This document shows, one piece after another, positions 23,005 through 35,334 of a stretch of 64,000 nt of DNA. A program made the position numbers and the translations under genes. The notes below the pieces were generated by a model. The model was not told where the DNA came from. It ran no database searches and saw nothing but the letters and a program-made list of their open reading frames with translations. Origin of the DNA: Apostichopus japonicus (lineage: Eukaryota; Echinodermata; Holothuroidea; Aspidochirotida; Stichopodidae). The stretch's first letter is position 1; every line of letters begins with the position of its first letter. The stretch is from assembly GCF_037975245.1 (NCBI RefSeq), contig NC_092575.1, positions 28,603,341 through 28,667,340 on the forward strand. Reading direction: 5' to 3'.

Positions 23005-23713
23005 ATGTTGAGCTGGAAGCTACCCGACATGATGTAATACAAACCTTTGCTGGCTTTCTCACATTCGTGTTCGTAGAAATAACTGCCATATCCTTTTTAC
23101 AATGCATTGTGACCTAGTATGGTAAGAAGCAGAAATGCATTTTTCTTGTACTCAAGTTACATCAATTCCGAGGAATATTTTGTACAAGAACCTTGATATC
23201 AATGGAAAAGGTAAAAATTGCTGATTTCATATCTGATAAATTCCACTAATTGTTTTGGAATACCAATTACCAATAGTAATAAACTTTTTGGCTTCGATGT
23301 ATTTTATATTAAAATAGTATTATCTAAAGTATTTGCTACCATTTGAGGCTAAAATTGTGATGATTGGTTGAATTTTTTTATGATATTTTTAAAAAAAGGG
23401 TGTATGTTGACCGAGATATGACTTTTTGAAACAATGAAGTATTTTTCAAATAAACATCAATAGCACCCCCTAAAAAGTAGGTATTTTTTAATTGATCTGT
23501 ATTTCAGCTTTATTTGAACACTCAAATCAAGTCTATGGCTACAAGGGTTTCAAAAAGTTAAGGTTTTTTTTTTTTTTTGGGGGGGGGGGCATATTCCGCC
23601 CAGTAAAAGGTCAAGGAGAAAGGGCCAGTGTTTATCTGTTAGCTCTGTCGGCAGTATTCCCTACTGGTGAGGTGTGCATACTGTGACCCGCTAATCCTGT
23701 TAGGTATTAGCAT

Positions 23714-23741
23714 CAGGGAGTTGTTATGGAACAACTCCCTG
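23714..23741. repeat. 28-bp palindromic micro-insertion
   Basis: Arms CAGGGAGTTGTT and AACAACTCCCTG pair perfectly (12 bp) around a 4-base loop ATGG. Flanked by TTAGCAT on the left and ATAGCAT on the right (6 of 7 match). Same size and CAG...CTG ends as the elements at 24860 and 35392. Confidence 0.6.
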
Positions 23742-23934
23742 ATAGCATGATGTTGTTTTCTCATCGACTTAATTCTTCCTCTGTCTTCGTTTTTACCACC
23801 GGTTAACTATTTTCATATCATAGGATAGTAGAAGCGAGATTAATGCAAACGGAATATACATGATAAAGATGATACGTCATATATCCTTCGATCGACTGTA
23901 AGTTAGTTAACTTTAACTTATAGTAGGCGTACTC

Positions 23935-24574
23935 CAGTGGCGGACTGGCCACACGAGCATTTGGGCAATGCCCGGTGGGCCGGTCGCCCGGTGGGCCGGT
24001 TGCCAGGTGGGCTGGGGAGCCTGGTAAAAATTACAGCCCATTTTCACAGAAGTTAATAGAATACAGGCGGGCTGTGTGAAATATTTTTTTATCTGTGGAA
24101 ATCAGCTCATGAAATCCCCATGTTAGTTAATCTGCTGGTTCGTAAAAAAAACGTGCTATTGGCAACCCGTCCGTGCTAATGGATTTTATTTAGGTTTTTT
24201 TCAATTTTTTTTTTAAGCATGTTGTCACAAAATGCTTGAAAAACTAAATAAAATCCAGTCTAAAACATATATTTTTGTCTCTTTTTGTTAACGTTTTTAA
24301 CTTTCCTCAGTTTAATCAAGTGTTGCTTCTGGAAAACTATTTTGGGGTCATTTTTAAAGGATTATTGTAACCTACAAAATTGCGAAATATAGCACCATTT
24401 TGCATCTATAGGCATTCCTTAACTTCAAAAAATTCTCAATGGGCAGGGGGACACCCACTCCCCTTAGACCCCTCCCCAGGACGGTGATCACAATGTAAGT
24501 AGCATTTCAATGAATAATGGGCCGGTCTAAGTGGTAAATGCCCGGGACGGTTTTAAGACCCAGTCCGCCCCTTG
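23935..24574. mobile_element. hAT-like MITE with CAGTGGCGGACTGG end
   Basis: Left end CAGTGGCGGACTGGCC. Right end CCCAGTCCGCCCCTTG is its imperfect inverse. Flanks share GTACTC (left GCGTACTC, right AGTACTCT), an imperfect 6-8 bp target repeat. It contains GGTGGGCCGGT repeats near the left end. No transposase is present. Confidence 0.65.
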
Positions 24575-24859
24575 AGTACTCTATACTAGAGGTATAAGCC
24601 TAAGTCTCAGTATAATACCAGTAGCCTATAGTCAGATACATAGTTCTGATAAAGTTACGCTATTCGGTGTATAGGCCTAATAGTTATAGTTAAAGTGACA
24701 CAGTATAATGCGTTACCGTAAGCTAGGTTTTGCCCACGTCTTATTACTGCTGTCACTAGTCTGCTAGTCGCATCGACGATCAGCTATTATTCTAGCAAGA
24801 AGTGCTTTGTTGGCTTGGAGTATGCATTACACTGCGTTCTCCCATTGGCTTGTTTAAAT

Positions 24860-24887
24860 CAGGGAGCTGTAGAGTAGCAGCTCCCTG
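24860..24887. repeat. 28-bp palindromic micro-insertion
   Basis: Arms CAGGGAGCTG and CAGCTCCCTG pair perfectly around an 8-base spacer TAGAGTAG. Flanked by TTTAAAT on both sides (8 bp TTTAAATC if the terminal C is counted in the repeat). The arms match the 23-bp insertion at 38814. Confidence 0.65.
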
Positions 24888-26539
24888 TTTAAATCAAGAG
24901 GCACGGCGTAACAGAATACATGAATGCAATCTGTCTTCAGTGGTAAACATAGCGTTCAATTGAGAATTAGCTTAGTGAAACCTTCTCATTTTCAAATGTG
25001 CCCTTTGTTTGAAACCTTGATCATTACAACCCAGCTTATATCAATCTAGGTCTTTACGCAAACAGTGTCACCAAATTTCCATAAAGTACGCAGAAAACAG
25101 TTGAATTTAAGAGCCGAAAAATAACTCCGAATTTCGAATGTGGGAAGTTGCCAGACTTAAGTCGTTTTTAATAACGTTAACTCAAAAAACAAAAGAGCGG
25201 GAGAATTTCTGCAGGTTCAGCACCCTGTTAAACAGCTACAGCATTGAGAACAGATAAAAAAATACATGAAATATCGCAGCACGCCCCTTTTGCCGTTGAC
25301 CTGTATTGGGCAAAAGACTACATTACAAATCTAAAGTGGCTTATTCCAAGATAATTGATAGGGGTAGTGGCGAGAGAGGGGAAGGGAGGTGGGCGGAACA
25401 GAGGACGGAAGAACACACTGGAAGCGCTATTTGATGTTATCCGAAGTATGCAGTTTATACAAAAAGTGCAAACAATTAAGATTTGTTTATAAAAGTTTAA
25501 TAACTAAAGGTTTAAGTAACCATCCACAACAATAAATGTGAACTTCATTGCACTTTGCAAAAAGTTCACATCTGAATGCTAGGACTGAATATTTGATTGT
25601 TGAAAACCCGACACCAACCCTGACAGAATTCAATGGTAGTCTCATTAACAGCTGCTGGGAGTCGCCAGTAAAATAACTATAGTTATTGATTTTGGGTGCG
25701 GACAAAGATATTCAATCAGGGAAAGTGTTTATATTTTGTACAGGGGATTATCATATGTACATTAATATAAAAAACATTAAACTAAAGAACGGATAAATTT
25801 GTGATAATTCCTCTTTTATTTTTTATTTTAATGACCAATAATAAATTATAAAATGATATTAAAAAGGAAGCTGTGGTATAGTGAAAGGTAATAGGGTATA
25901 GTGTAAATCACGTGACATCTTGTTTTGATGAGAATAACAAAGCAGGTCCTCTGTTGGATTGCCTCATGCAAACAATCAATATTCGATACACAACCCACAC
26001 GCAATTGATATGAATCAGTTGGTGACAAAAACATGTTAAGAGATTGCGAGGCGATCACTGATGGTGTACTACATAGAAGAGATAAATACGTTTATTATAA
26101 TACATATTTAAGGATTGCAAGTTGGCGCTATTTATGGAAGGATATTTATCGATATGATAAAACGGCAAATTTAGTCTTGGAGCTCTTCAGTTAAAATGTT
26201 ATGAAATCTTACACATTACAGATCTTTAACAGTTATTTAAGTTGATATGTGATGCCATTGTGTCGTACCCAGTCTCATAAAGGTAGCACGTCAGTAGTAA
26301 GATAATCAATACACATGTAACTTTGAAATTGCAAGGGAGCAAATCTTTTTGTTAAAGTCAATCCCTAATGGTCTAAAGTTTCCATAATGGATATCAATCC
26401 ACAAAGCACCCTTCCTCTTTCTTAGAAAATGAGAATAAACTGAAACATAGAGTTTGTTCACTCGAGTTGATTTTGATGATTTTCGTCTATATATATATAT
26501 ATGAGGGTAGAAACGGCTTAGTGAGGACGAAATACTCTA

Positions 26540-28475
26540 CTTGCCACCCAACCCCACCACACCCCTGGTAGTTCGATTGAAATGTATCTGTTGGATTATT
26601 CGGGGTTGGAGGTACATTAAAAGTCATAACAGATTATTATACCTGAAAGCAACAATCACCGCTCAACGTTGTTACAGTTTAATTAAATTGGCTCTTAGTA
26701 ATGAATATGAAGCAATTTATATTGTCAAGAACACTTTACTTGTTCCATTTTGTAAGCCTTATTCATGCACCATATTTTATATTGCGTTGAATAATAATTC
26801 TTACTTTAACATTGAATATTGCAATTCAATACTTGCAGATATTATAATAAAGATATAAACCCTGCATATGGTTGAATTTCACATTCATATCAAACGAAAC
26901 GAATTATTTACCTATATTTCCGATGTATCAATTAAGACTGTTAAAGTGTTCCGATTGATAGAATCCAAACTATTTAAACACATAAAAATAATAAGCAGCG
27001 TTCTACCGTAGACAGCTCTTATTAATGTTAACGGGGATTTTGTTAAATTTATATTTAAGCATAGTCGTTTACTTTGCTACAGGCTATAAGCTGACGAGGA
27101 GTGGCTACTGTAGAGTCGGTCCCGGGTGCAACTCAACTATAAACATACAGATTACTCGAAAACCAACTGCTTGCTTGAGAACCAATATGTATTCTGCTCT
27201 TGTATAGATGAAAAATTTGTAATGTAACTACTATCAACGTATGGTAAAATAATATTCAAATTAGGGGCGTCTGAATGTTTGTGATGGGGCTATATTACTA
27301 CTCAACAGCTCGGACTGTTGCTATCGCATCTGCATGCGGACAACAAGATCCACTGACATAATATGACAACTTTACAACCCAACGGTTGTTAGTATTGTGC
27401 CTGCATGCAACAACGTAAATATTGTCCTCAATATAATAGTAGGGTTAAAGTTTTTTAAATTTATTTCATGAAATTATTGTTTGAAATAATATAACAATAA
27501 AACAAACAAAGTGCACACACTATAGTCATAGAAATGTGTCTTTGTCCAGACCGTTGGACACTGATACATGTATATCACCGGAGAAAATATTTCTCTGCAA
27601 CGACACTTGTATATGGAAATGCTTGCAGGTATACGAACATTTCGGAAGTTATAATGCATTTTTGCTAATTCTAAAATTTCCTGTTGACCATGTTTGGAAT
27701 ATGATGCACCATTTGTGCCAACGTCTCACAGCATTGTTTCGTATCTCACTTTCGTCGTGTAAGGATGAACAGGCAGGTCAAAGCAACACGTCGGCACGAG
27801 GTCACGGTCCGAGTGATAAACGCAGGCTACAGTACATGAGCTACAGCCAGGATGTTAATTCGGGTCGCGGTGAGCAGGGATAGGAGCGGGGGCAAGGGTT
27901 GGAGTGGGCGGGAAGATCTTAAGTCAGTCCCAAATAGATAAAAAGATCTCAAATAGGAACGGAAGTATTGGGGACTGATTGTGCCTCCGAGACAAACTCT
28001 TGAGATATCTTGTTTACAAGGTTTCACAGTTTGACGTCTGGAGACCTTAAATGGCTTTCGAACTCCACCAAAAACAGAAGCCTGAGAGTTCTTCTACTGA
28101 ATATGGGACATACGCATGACAAGTATAAGATTTGACACATTTTCAAACCTTGAGATATCGTTTGACTTCTAGTGACTACAAACGGCGACCTTTGACCTCC
28201 ATCGAAAACAATGTGGTTCTTCTACTCAATATTTAGCATATATATACCAGTGAAAGATTAATAAAATTGATCATCTTAAGATATTATGTTTACAATTTGA
28301 CCGTTGGTGAGTTCAAACGCCCTTTGAACTCCACCAAAAACAATATGGCTTCTGTACTCAATATGGGGCATCCATGTGCTAAGTATGAGATTCGTTAAAA
28401 TTTCCCATTTTGATATATCGTGTTTACCATGTTTTCACAGTTTGACTTCTAATGACCTCATATGACATTATATAT
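26540..28475. repeat. Right tail of block A with 120-bp repeats
   Basis: Aligns with 39560-42290 in block B (GCTTGCTTGAGAACCAATATGTATTC at 27168 and 40740 is shared). From about 27990 it becomes a degenerate tandem array of roughly 110-125 bp around CTCCACCAAAAACAA and CTCAATATGGGGCATCCA. The 115-codon frame at 27536-27883 is frameshifted in the block B copy (40909-41157), so I do not call a gene. Confidence 0.6.
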
Positions 28476-29822
28476 ACGGACTAATCCAATTTAAAGCCCT
28501 ATGAATGCAAGAAACTAACAACAAAAAAACACACATTATGACTTACTAACAGCTTTATGCGTACAATAGGGTCGAGAGCTAGGGGAACCAACAAACACAA
28601 ATCGACTATGTGTAGAAGACTGCATCGGAATCCTTCTAACTGCACATGTCTCATCTTTATTATAAAGATGCTACAGTCACTGTGAAATTAATCACATAAT
28701 GATATTTTGAGTACCCCTGAGTGAACTGGAGGTTTCAGCAACACTTACTTAGATTTCACTATTCTGTTTTTGACTTTATTCTGAACCCACTGAACAACTT
28801 GAAACTGATATGTGGGGATGGGGCAGAGAAAATGGGAAAGGAAGAAACAACAGGAGTGGTGAGGGAGGGGAGGGGAACAGGGGTTTACCAAGAACTTACA
28901 GGAGAAGGAAAGGGGGATAGAAAACATTCCTGGCAATTATACATTCGGGGTGGGGCGGGGTGGGGTTGGAGTCACAACTGTATCCCCTTTCTTTATTATC
29001 GGTTAACAAACAGAGACTATCATTTTCATGAAGCCTATAGGTAACGGTTAATTATCTTCATTCTGCCTCAGATTAATTACATCTCCTCATTCAAATAATA
29101 TAACGTACCGTCCGGGTATATAGTGCACTATTGTGAAAGAACGGAACTCCTATCATAATCACTACGATGTAAGGGTTCTCCGGGATTTACGTTTTACAAA
29201 TCCTTCTTTGTGGTTTCTCAAAAATTGGGCTGTTAATATTGAGTCATTTAGATATTGTTCCATTAAAACTGAAGTAGATGATGTGACATATGAGAATCCA
29301 ATAACATGTCTGATGTATTTTATTTAAATCACTTCTTAAACAGGTTTCGTCAATATACTTTTACTCAAACTTCAAGGTCTCAACTGTGAAGTATACCATG
29401 TCAATATTCACTATGAACGACACCTGTGCAGCTACATCAAAACAAAGTTAATTTAGCCTTCGTTGTCAGATATGTTAATATCATAAAAGAGGATATGATT
29501 AAAATTCGTTTAATGAAATCGATAATTATTTTTAAGAAATAAAATAGAAACGTTTATTTACTTGACCATTTTTGACATTTTCTGATTCCCCTGATCCAAG
29601 TGTAAGGAAATGTATGCGCATGCGCTAAAACGAGAGTTATGGTGAGGGTATGCAGCAGAGTGAAATATGAAGTATGGAAATATGAGAAGAAAAAGTACCT
29701 TTCCAGTGACAATGCTAGAGAAACCAATTACCAATGCAGATGGCCAATATTTTATGTTCGTTTAAGATACGCTTTAGGAAGAATGCTTTAGAGATGTAAC
29801 ATTTTTATTAGTTTCTTCTGTT
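28476..29822. repeat. 3' flank of gene B (block B start)
   Basis: Aligns closely with 16330-17700, including the purine-rich tract near 28860 and the AATAAA poly(A) signal past the gene B stop (TTTATT on the plus strand near 29806). Block B begins here abruptly, so it lacks the counterpart of 211-16329. No gene is seen. Confidence 0.6.
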
Positions 29823-32800
29823 TCATCTATTGCTCGCTACATGACCCGCGAGTGCCGCGTCCCCCACCGCAGCTCCGACGTATGTGCTAGTGGCCAAAAC
29901 TCCGGTGGCACCAATCGATTGGGCTGCGGCAACCAATCCCCCAGCTGCCATGCTGGCTACACCTCCACCGTTTGCGATGGCTGCGGTTGACATCAAACCG
30001 GCCGCCACACTGCCTGTAAGGCGAACGATGAAAAGAAGCATTTGTATATTCATGTTACATGAAAACATTATCTTAAGTAAGCATTGCTAACCGACGGCTC
30101 TATTCGACAAGTGTAATCTTCAGTACATCAGGATTTTCTTTTAATATACTGTTGGTAGCCTTTTGTACCAACTTTAAGTACGAAAGACACATCCTTCTCT
30201 TTACATGCCAACTTATGAAAGCGTTGTGAGAGGGTGTAATGTCGTAAACAAAAAAAAATTATAATCAAATGACTGAAAATGTTGTCCAATTGCAAAATAA
30301 GTTGGCACATAAGGCGTAGGACCATCGATGCAAATTTTGTACCGAGGAATAGAATCATAGTTGGTAACAAATGCCCTCCATGACATTATAACTGGGGACC
30401 TTGTAACCACGACTAGCAGAAATATCTTCGAATTGCAAAGTTTTTCGGGATACAACAAAAATACCAAGAAGCCCTCAATAACAGTGGTTACAAACAAAAA
30501 ACTGTTACAAACAAAAAACTGGAATTCAAACAGACATCAACAAAAACGACAAAAAGAACCGCAGCCGCAACATAATTTGGTACAACCACCTTTTAGTAAA
30601 CATCTGGTAACCAATATCGGCAAACTCTTTTTCAAAATTTTATATAAATAATTCCCAGCAAATAACAAACTCCACAAGATATTTAACAGTCACTGTACAG
30701 TAAAACATAGGTTCAGCTGCCTGCCAAACAAGAACAACATAATCAACCCTCACGACAAATTGATATCATCAACAACCACAACAGACCACAAACCAAACAA
30801 TGCAACTGTAAAAATAATAGAACAATGTCCCCCCTTAAAAGGATTGTCTGGTGGCCCAAAGAAATTACCTTAAAAAATAGTAAATAATTTTCCAAACATG
30901 TTGTCAAAGTATGAGAACGCTAATGTTGCGTTTGACAGAGAAACAATTTTTTAATCGTTATGGATAGACATTTCAAATATGATTTGAACAGTACAATACG
31001 TGACGTCAGCTCTGCCATAGCAGATTGCGTCATAACCCACCCTCCGCACAGTACCTATACGGTAATCACAACAAAAACAGCGTTTGTATACAGATAAATT
31101 TCTTCCTTAATTTCCGGTGAAATTTCTTAAAAATTAGATATGTTTTCAAAAACTCCTTAAGCCGCCATGTACTTGAGCGGTGGTTCCGTGGTCTTTGTGT
31201 AACACAAGGTAAATTTTAACAGCAGACTCTGAGTTGTTCAGGCTATACATCGCGCTATCCAGCTCCAACTCGAAAAATGTTCGCATGTAGGCTGTACTCA
31301 AACGTTGACAATCGGACAGTTCTGCTAAGCGTAAGCTTCTCAGTGCTATATATTCTGCTCTGACAACGATTCGATCAATTTTTTCAATAATTTCCGTCGA
31401 AATTTCTTATAAATTTGATATGATTTAAAAAACTCCTTAAGCCGCAATATATGTAGTAGATCGGTGGTTTCGTGGTCTTTGTGTAGCACAAGATAAGTTT
31501 TAACAGCAGGCTCTTCGTTGTTTGTACATCGCGGTATCCAGCTCCAGCGCGAAGAATGTTCGCGTGTATGAGGCTACTCTAACGTTTACAATCGGACAGT
31601 TCTGCGATGACATCGATCCCGCCAAGTTTTATCTTTCGGTTTAACGAATACTTTGTATAAGTTTCCTTTTACTGTTAATTTGATCCGTGAATTTTATTTC
31701 AGCGATTTCGAAGAACAGTTAATGAACTGTGGTTTGAGTGTGAGTGTACTATGTGTAACGCTATACAAGTACACCAACTGAGCATCGTAGTATATATGTT
31801 CGCGAGTATGTACGTTATATATGAGGCAATTCAATGTGCTTACACGTGAGTTAATTTGCTGCGGAATTGGGAGTGCTAACTTCAAGTCGCCTGTTTTGCC
31901 TATCTGCAAGCACTACGTCAATCACCATATTGAAGCGTTCGAACAAACGGTACTTTTGGTGAGAAACTGGTGAATTTGAAAACCAGATTTCTACAAGAAG
32001 AAAACGTCGAATGGGGACAATTTTTACATGGTTAGAAAGAGAAAAATAATAACTACAAGGACAATGTATCAAAAATCTTCCACCAGACAATTCCTTTGAG
32101 AGGGAATGCAGGGAGGGCGAATCCGCTCAAGATAAGACAGAGGTTACACACAAACGTACGTTGGACTTCGTGCAACTGAATTTAAGACACTGTACAACAA
32201 CCATAAAAGCTCATTCACACACCAATACAGAAGAAACGATACTGAACTTAAGGTCACTCAAGGACAGTAAAATCAACTTTGATAATCAATGGAAAACATT
32301 GAAACACGCCAAACCATACAGCAACACCACAAAAGGTTGCAACCTATGCTTACAGGAAAACTATTTTCGCTAAACATGAACGCTCTGAATTGATTTCGAT
32401 ATTGCAGGCATTCAAAAAACTACTTGCTGCTTATACCACACGCTTGTTTTTTACCACCCTATAATGAACAGCCTAGTGTACCTTTCTCTTTCACAAAGCT
32501 ATTTTCCCGTATCTATTTGCTGTACTGCCAAGAGAACACCTGCGGCAACGCTTTCGTTTTTATATATAAATAATGTAGCGGAAAGCTACGACTTTTCCTT
32601 AGTGAGATACGTTTCGTTCCCTCAGGGGTTACATCTGTTGCGCTCCGCGGAGGTAACGAGAGATGTTTATCCGGAACAGGAACTGATTACGTAATTTTGC
32701 TATATCGATGTATTCCCGTGACTGGCATAGGCAGGCACGGCGGTGGGTGTGAGTCGATCCCATTGGTCGCAGCTCACTGCAGTTATACACAGGTAGTCCC

Positions 32801-34364
32801 TGATTGGTCTAAGCCCTTTGTTTTACAGTTTATGTACGGACGTGTGTTTACGGGGGTTATTTCCGGGGTATTTAATGAAGGGTTCTTTCGTTAATGAGTG
32901 AGTCAGAGAGTCGGAGAGTCGGTCGAGTGCAAGACGAAGAACTTTCCTTCCAGCGGCTCGTGGTAAAGCCTTTGATATTTGCTAAGTCCAAACAAATGTG
33001 TTTAAGCATTTTAGAGTGCCCGCATCTCTGCGCTGCCCGAGTCCAGCGGATTGCCCGACCCCTGAGCTGCCCGAGTCCAGCGGATTGCCCGACACCTGCG
33101 CTGCCCGAGTCCAGCGGAATGCCCGACGCCTAGGCTGCCCGACACCGGTGGATCACCCGAAGCGTGTGCTGTGGATTGCCGACGTTTAGACTGCCCGACC
33201 CTTGCGCAGCCCCAGTGTTATGCCTGCGTATCCTTGGGTTGTGCCCGACCCCAGTACGTTATATTGGGCAATGTAAATATTTTATACTATACGCTGTAGA
33301 TGTAGAACGAGATGAGAAATTATACTTTTATTAAACATACAACTCTGGTGTCTGCCTCCTGATTTATAGTTAATCTGTACCCGTCCCCCATCAACATCCC
33401 CTACCCTCCTCCAGTTGGTTTCGAGACAGGTTTTACAGTGCCAGACGTTGGCGGCGTTACAATATATATCTATATAAATATATTTATATATATACAGGTG
33501 CACGCTTAAAGAAGCGTTAATTAGGGGTTAATCAACAGTTTAACTTGCGATTATCGCAGGATTATGAACTAACGTTGGTATAAGCCTATCGCTGGGTGAA
33601 CTCGGCCTACGGCCTCGTACATCATTTGAGTTATACCCGTTCATACATTATCCTGCGAATAACGCACTGTATAGACCGTTCATTAACCTTCAGTTGTTCT
33701 ACTGATCAACAGAAGCAAACAAGATTGTAAAAATATATTATGGCTTAATATACTCTGAAGTTTTCAACACGGATACTATCAATTGATGATACATCTGGGT
33801 CAAAGTGATGATAAATATGGGTAAAATAAAGTAATCGATAGTTTGGAGTTTCCAATAACGCATGTTTACCAATAATAACAGAAGGGCAACCCATAGTACG
33901 GTTACTACGGTAGATCTTATCTCCTTCATCACTTTACCATTGACGTCCTAATTGGTTTAAACAGTACGCCATTTGCTACACAGTTAGATTGACATTGAAC
34001 GGACTTACGGTGTAGGAGAGGTTCGTGACACTCTTGTTTTGCTCACTGACTCACACACACACACACACCCACGCACACACCCACACACACACGCACACAC
34101 ACACGCACACACACACACACATACACAAACAAACTTCCTCACATTCTTGATTTGGGGTGAATATCTTATCCCCCTATCCATTACATGTAGGGAGATGAGA
34201 GATGAAAACATTAATAACGAGAATTAAATTACATGCGTTTGGACATGAATCCACTACAACACCTAATGTAGCTTCGAAAACTTACCGCCTGCAATTCCTG
34301 CGCCTGTAAAACCTACAACTTGCAACACGGCGGGTACTGCGAATAGGGCCATCAAAAAGACCAT
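29823..34364 (-). CDS. ISG12/IFI27-like protein, gene B
   Basis: Two coding exons: 34286-34364 (ATG at 34362-34364, donor GTAAGT) and 29823-30013 (acceptor CTTACAG), phase-1 junction, 89 residues, the same architecture as gene A. The N-terminus is MVFLMALFAVPAVLQVVGF, more diverged than the second exon, which is nearly identical to gene A (GGGVASMAAGG, AAQSIGATGVLATSTYVGAA). Family function as for gene A: a small hydrophobic membrane protein of the Ifi-6-16 type. The intron is 4.3 kb because of a Penelope-like fragment, a MITE, a probable solo LTR and a fold-back element. A conserved non-coding exon lies at 36802. Both exons are intact and splice signals are consensus, so the gene is probably functional. 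Confidence 0.9.
30100..30404 (-). pseudogene. Coding-like remnant in intron of gene B
   Basis: On the minus strand the segment can be read as IDGPTPYVPTYFAIGQHFQS, then, in another frame, FHKLACKEKDVSFVLKVGTK. The block C counterpart (48230-48550) keeps the same phrases with conservative changes (VGQYFQS, KEKNVPFVLKVGTK, then ENPDVLKITL). Gene A has lost this stretch. The protein-like conservation with frame breaks suggests an old gene fragment carried by the duplication. I do not recognise the parent family. It could also be an unannotated exon. Confidence 0.4.
30405..32375 (+). mobile_element. Penelope-like retroelement 3' fragment, split
   Basis: Two plus-strand pieces, about 30500-30835 and 32098-32375. 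The first reads PPFSKHLVTNIGKLFFKIL, then LHKIFNSHCTVKHRFSCLPN in a shifted frame, the conserved linker between reverse transcriptase and endonuclease in Penelope-like elements. The second resembles the end of the GIY-YIG endonuclease region (SKINFDNQWKTLKHAKPYSN followed by CNLCLQE). They are separated by a terminal-inverted-repeat insertion (30834-32100), have frameshifts and lack the RT core, so the copy is dead. The family assignment comes from recalled motif order. Confidence 0.6.
30834..32100. mobile_element. Terminal-inverted-repeat element inside the Penelope fragment
   Basis: Ends AAAGGATTGTCTGGTGG (30838-30854) and CCACCAGACAATTCCTTT (32080-32097) are inverted repeats differing by one base insertion. 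The interior contains a diverged tandem duplication of about 275 bp (31102-31328 and 31378-31604, sharing CTCCTTAAGCCGC, GTGGTCTTTGTGTA and CAATCGGACAGTTCTGC). I could not fix a target duplication. No transposase is present, so the superfamily is unassigned. Confidence 0.65.
32573..33471 (+). repeat. Probable solo LTR with internal minisatellite
   Basis: Begins TGTAGCG and ends CGTTACA, short inverted termini typical of LTRs, inserted in an AT microsatellite. LTR-like features are a GC-rich start region, a poly(A) signal variant ATTAAA near 33330 and a C-rich 3' end. At 33027-33255 a unit of about 32-35 bp (CTGCCCGAGTCCAGCGGATT) is repeated five to six times imperfectly. No clear target duplication is visible because of the AT-rich flanks. 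The right end could instead be TTTTACA at 33435. The plus-strand frames here follow the minisatellite and are not genes. Confidence 0.45.
33523..33692. mobile_element. Fold-back MITE
   Basis: An imperfect palindrome of about 170 bp. The left arm contains AGGGGTTAATCAACAG and TTATCGCAGGATTATGAAC, and the right arm contains GTTCATACATTATCCTGCG and CCGTTCATTAACC, which pair with it. The loop holds GGCCTACGGCCTCGTACATC. Block A retains only the right arm (17938-17985), at the edge of a deletion. Confidence 0.6.
34046..34122. repeat. CA microsatellite
   Basis: Nearly uninterrupted CA repeats with CGCA and CCCA variants, longer than the orthologous tract in gene A. The 62- to 68-codon frames across it are simple-sequence artefacts. 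Confidence 0.85.
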
Positions 34365-35334
34365 TTTGATTTCTGTAATTAATAGCCAGAATCAATGAGT
34401 TAGCATTTTAATGTTTCTAAGTTTAGGGGAAGAACAACATCATGAACTGAAGCAAGGGTATACTGCGCATCAGTGCGACCAATTGACATAGCAACAAGAA
34501 TGATGTGTTCATGTAAAGACGTACAACGATTGACATAACGGTCATTGTGCAAGATCCGTATTAGTATTGTACAAGTTATACTGTACTAAGCTATACAGCT
34601 ATACTGTTGATTCGTAAACACATTTGAACAATCCCGTAAAGAAAGTTCTTAAAAAAATAGTTAACTGTTGTAGTAGAAGGACTTTTCATTTGATCAGACG
34701 GAAATAGGTGTGAACCAGGACATTAAACCTTACTTTTTTTTTAGAATGACGTTTACTGTTCCTTGAAACTTGCATTTCTTGAACACATTTAATTGCTTGA
34801 TGTAGCCTATCATAGGCCTAGGTCAAGGCCTATCAGTAACATACGTTCGTGAGTGTTAATATCGACGGTGTTCTGACACTGACTAGTCTAATGTGGTGTG
34901 CGACTGTCTTTCGGTGGTTCGATTCCTTGGGTCGCTGCTCTCAGAACATTTGAATTACCTCCTTTGCCGTCAATACCTTCTGATACTATAACTTACGTTA
35001 GGAATATGTTTAGTTTAACGTTAAATTATCATCATGCTAAATGAGGTTGTCGTTATTGCTCACACCCTATCGTTGGCACACTACAAGCTGGCAAATTTTG
35101 GTCATCATTCTGCCAAGGGGTGGTTACACCGATAGGCTTGTTGCCATACCATACTTAATCTGATTCATTTGCTTTGAGTAATATTAGTCGCTAACTGGGA
35201 CAGAAATACTTTTCTTGCAACTTATATCCACCGGTGAGTTTACTGTGCATCATCCATAGGTTAAGGTACGATCAGCTGACGACAACGGGACAAACCGATT
35301 CGAGTTAATTTTGTATCAATATACTATCTTTACC

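Larger units (their letters stand above)
23005..26539. other. Sequence found only in block A, no gene seen
   Basis: Not matched in blocks B or C. It contains a T-run/G-run near 23568-23590, two 28-bp palindromic insertions (23714 and 24860), a hAT-like element (23935-24574) and otherwise AT-rich sequence. Frames are at most 72 codons and unremarkable. Confidence 0.5.

Noticed and set aside
27536-27883. 115-codon frame with a partly similar frame at 40909-41157
   Set aside because: The two copies differ by frameshifts and the shared start reflects duplicated DNA. No protein family is recognisable.
33027-33189. Plus-strand frames rich in CP..LPESSG repeats
   Set aside because: Translation of a GC-rich minisatellite inside a probable LTR. 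Several frames are open only because the unit lacks stops.
34005-34227. Cys/Val-rich and Thr/His-rich frames
   Set aside because: Pure CA microsatellite read in different frames.
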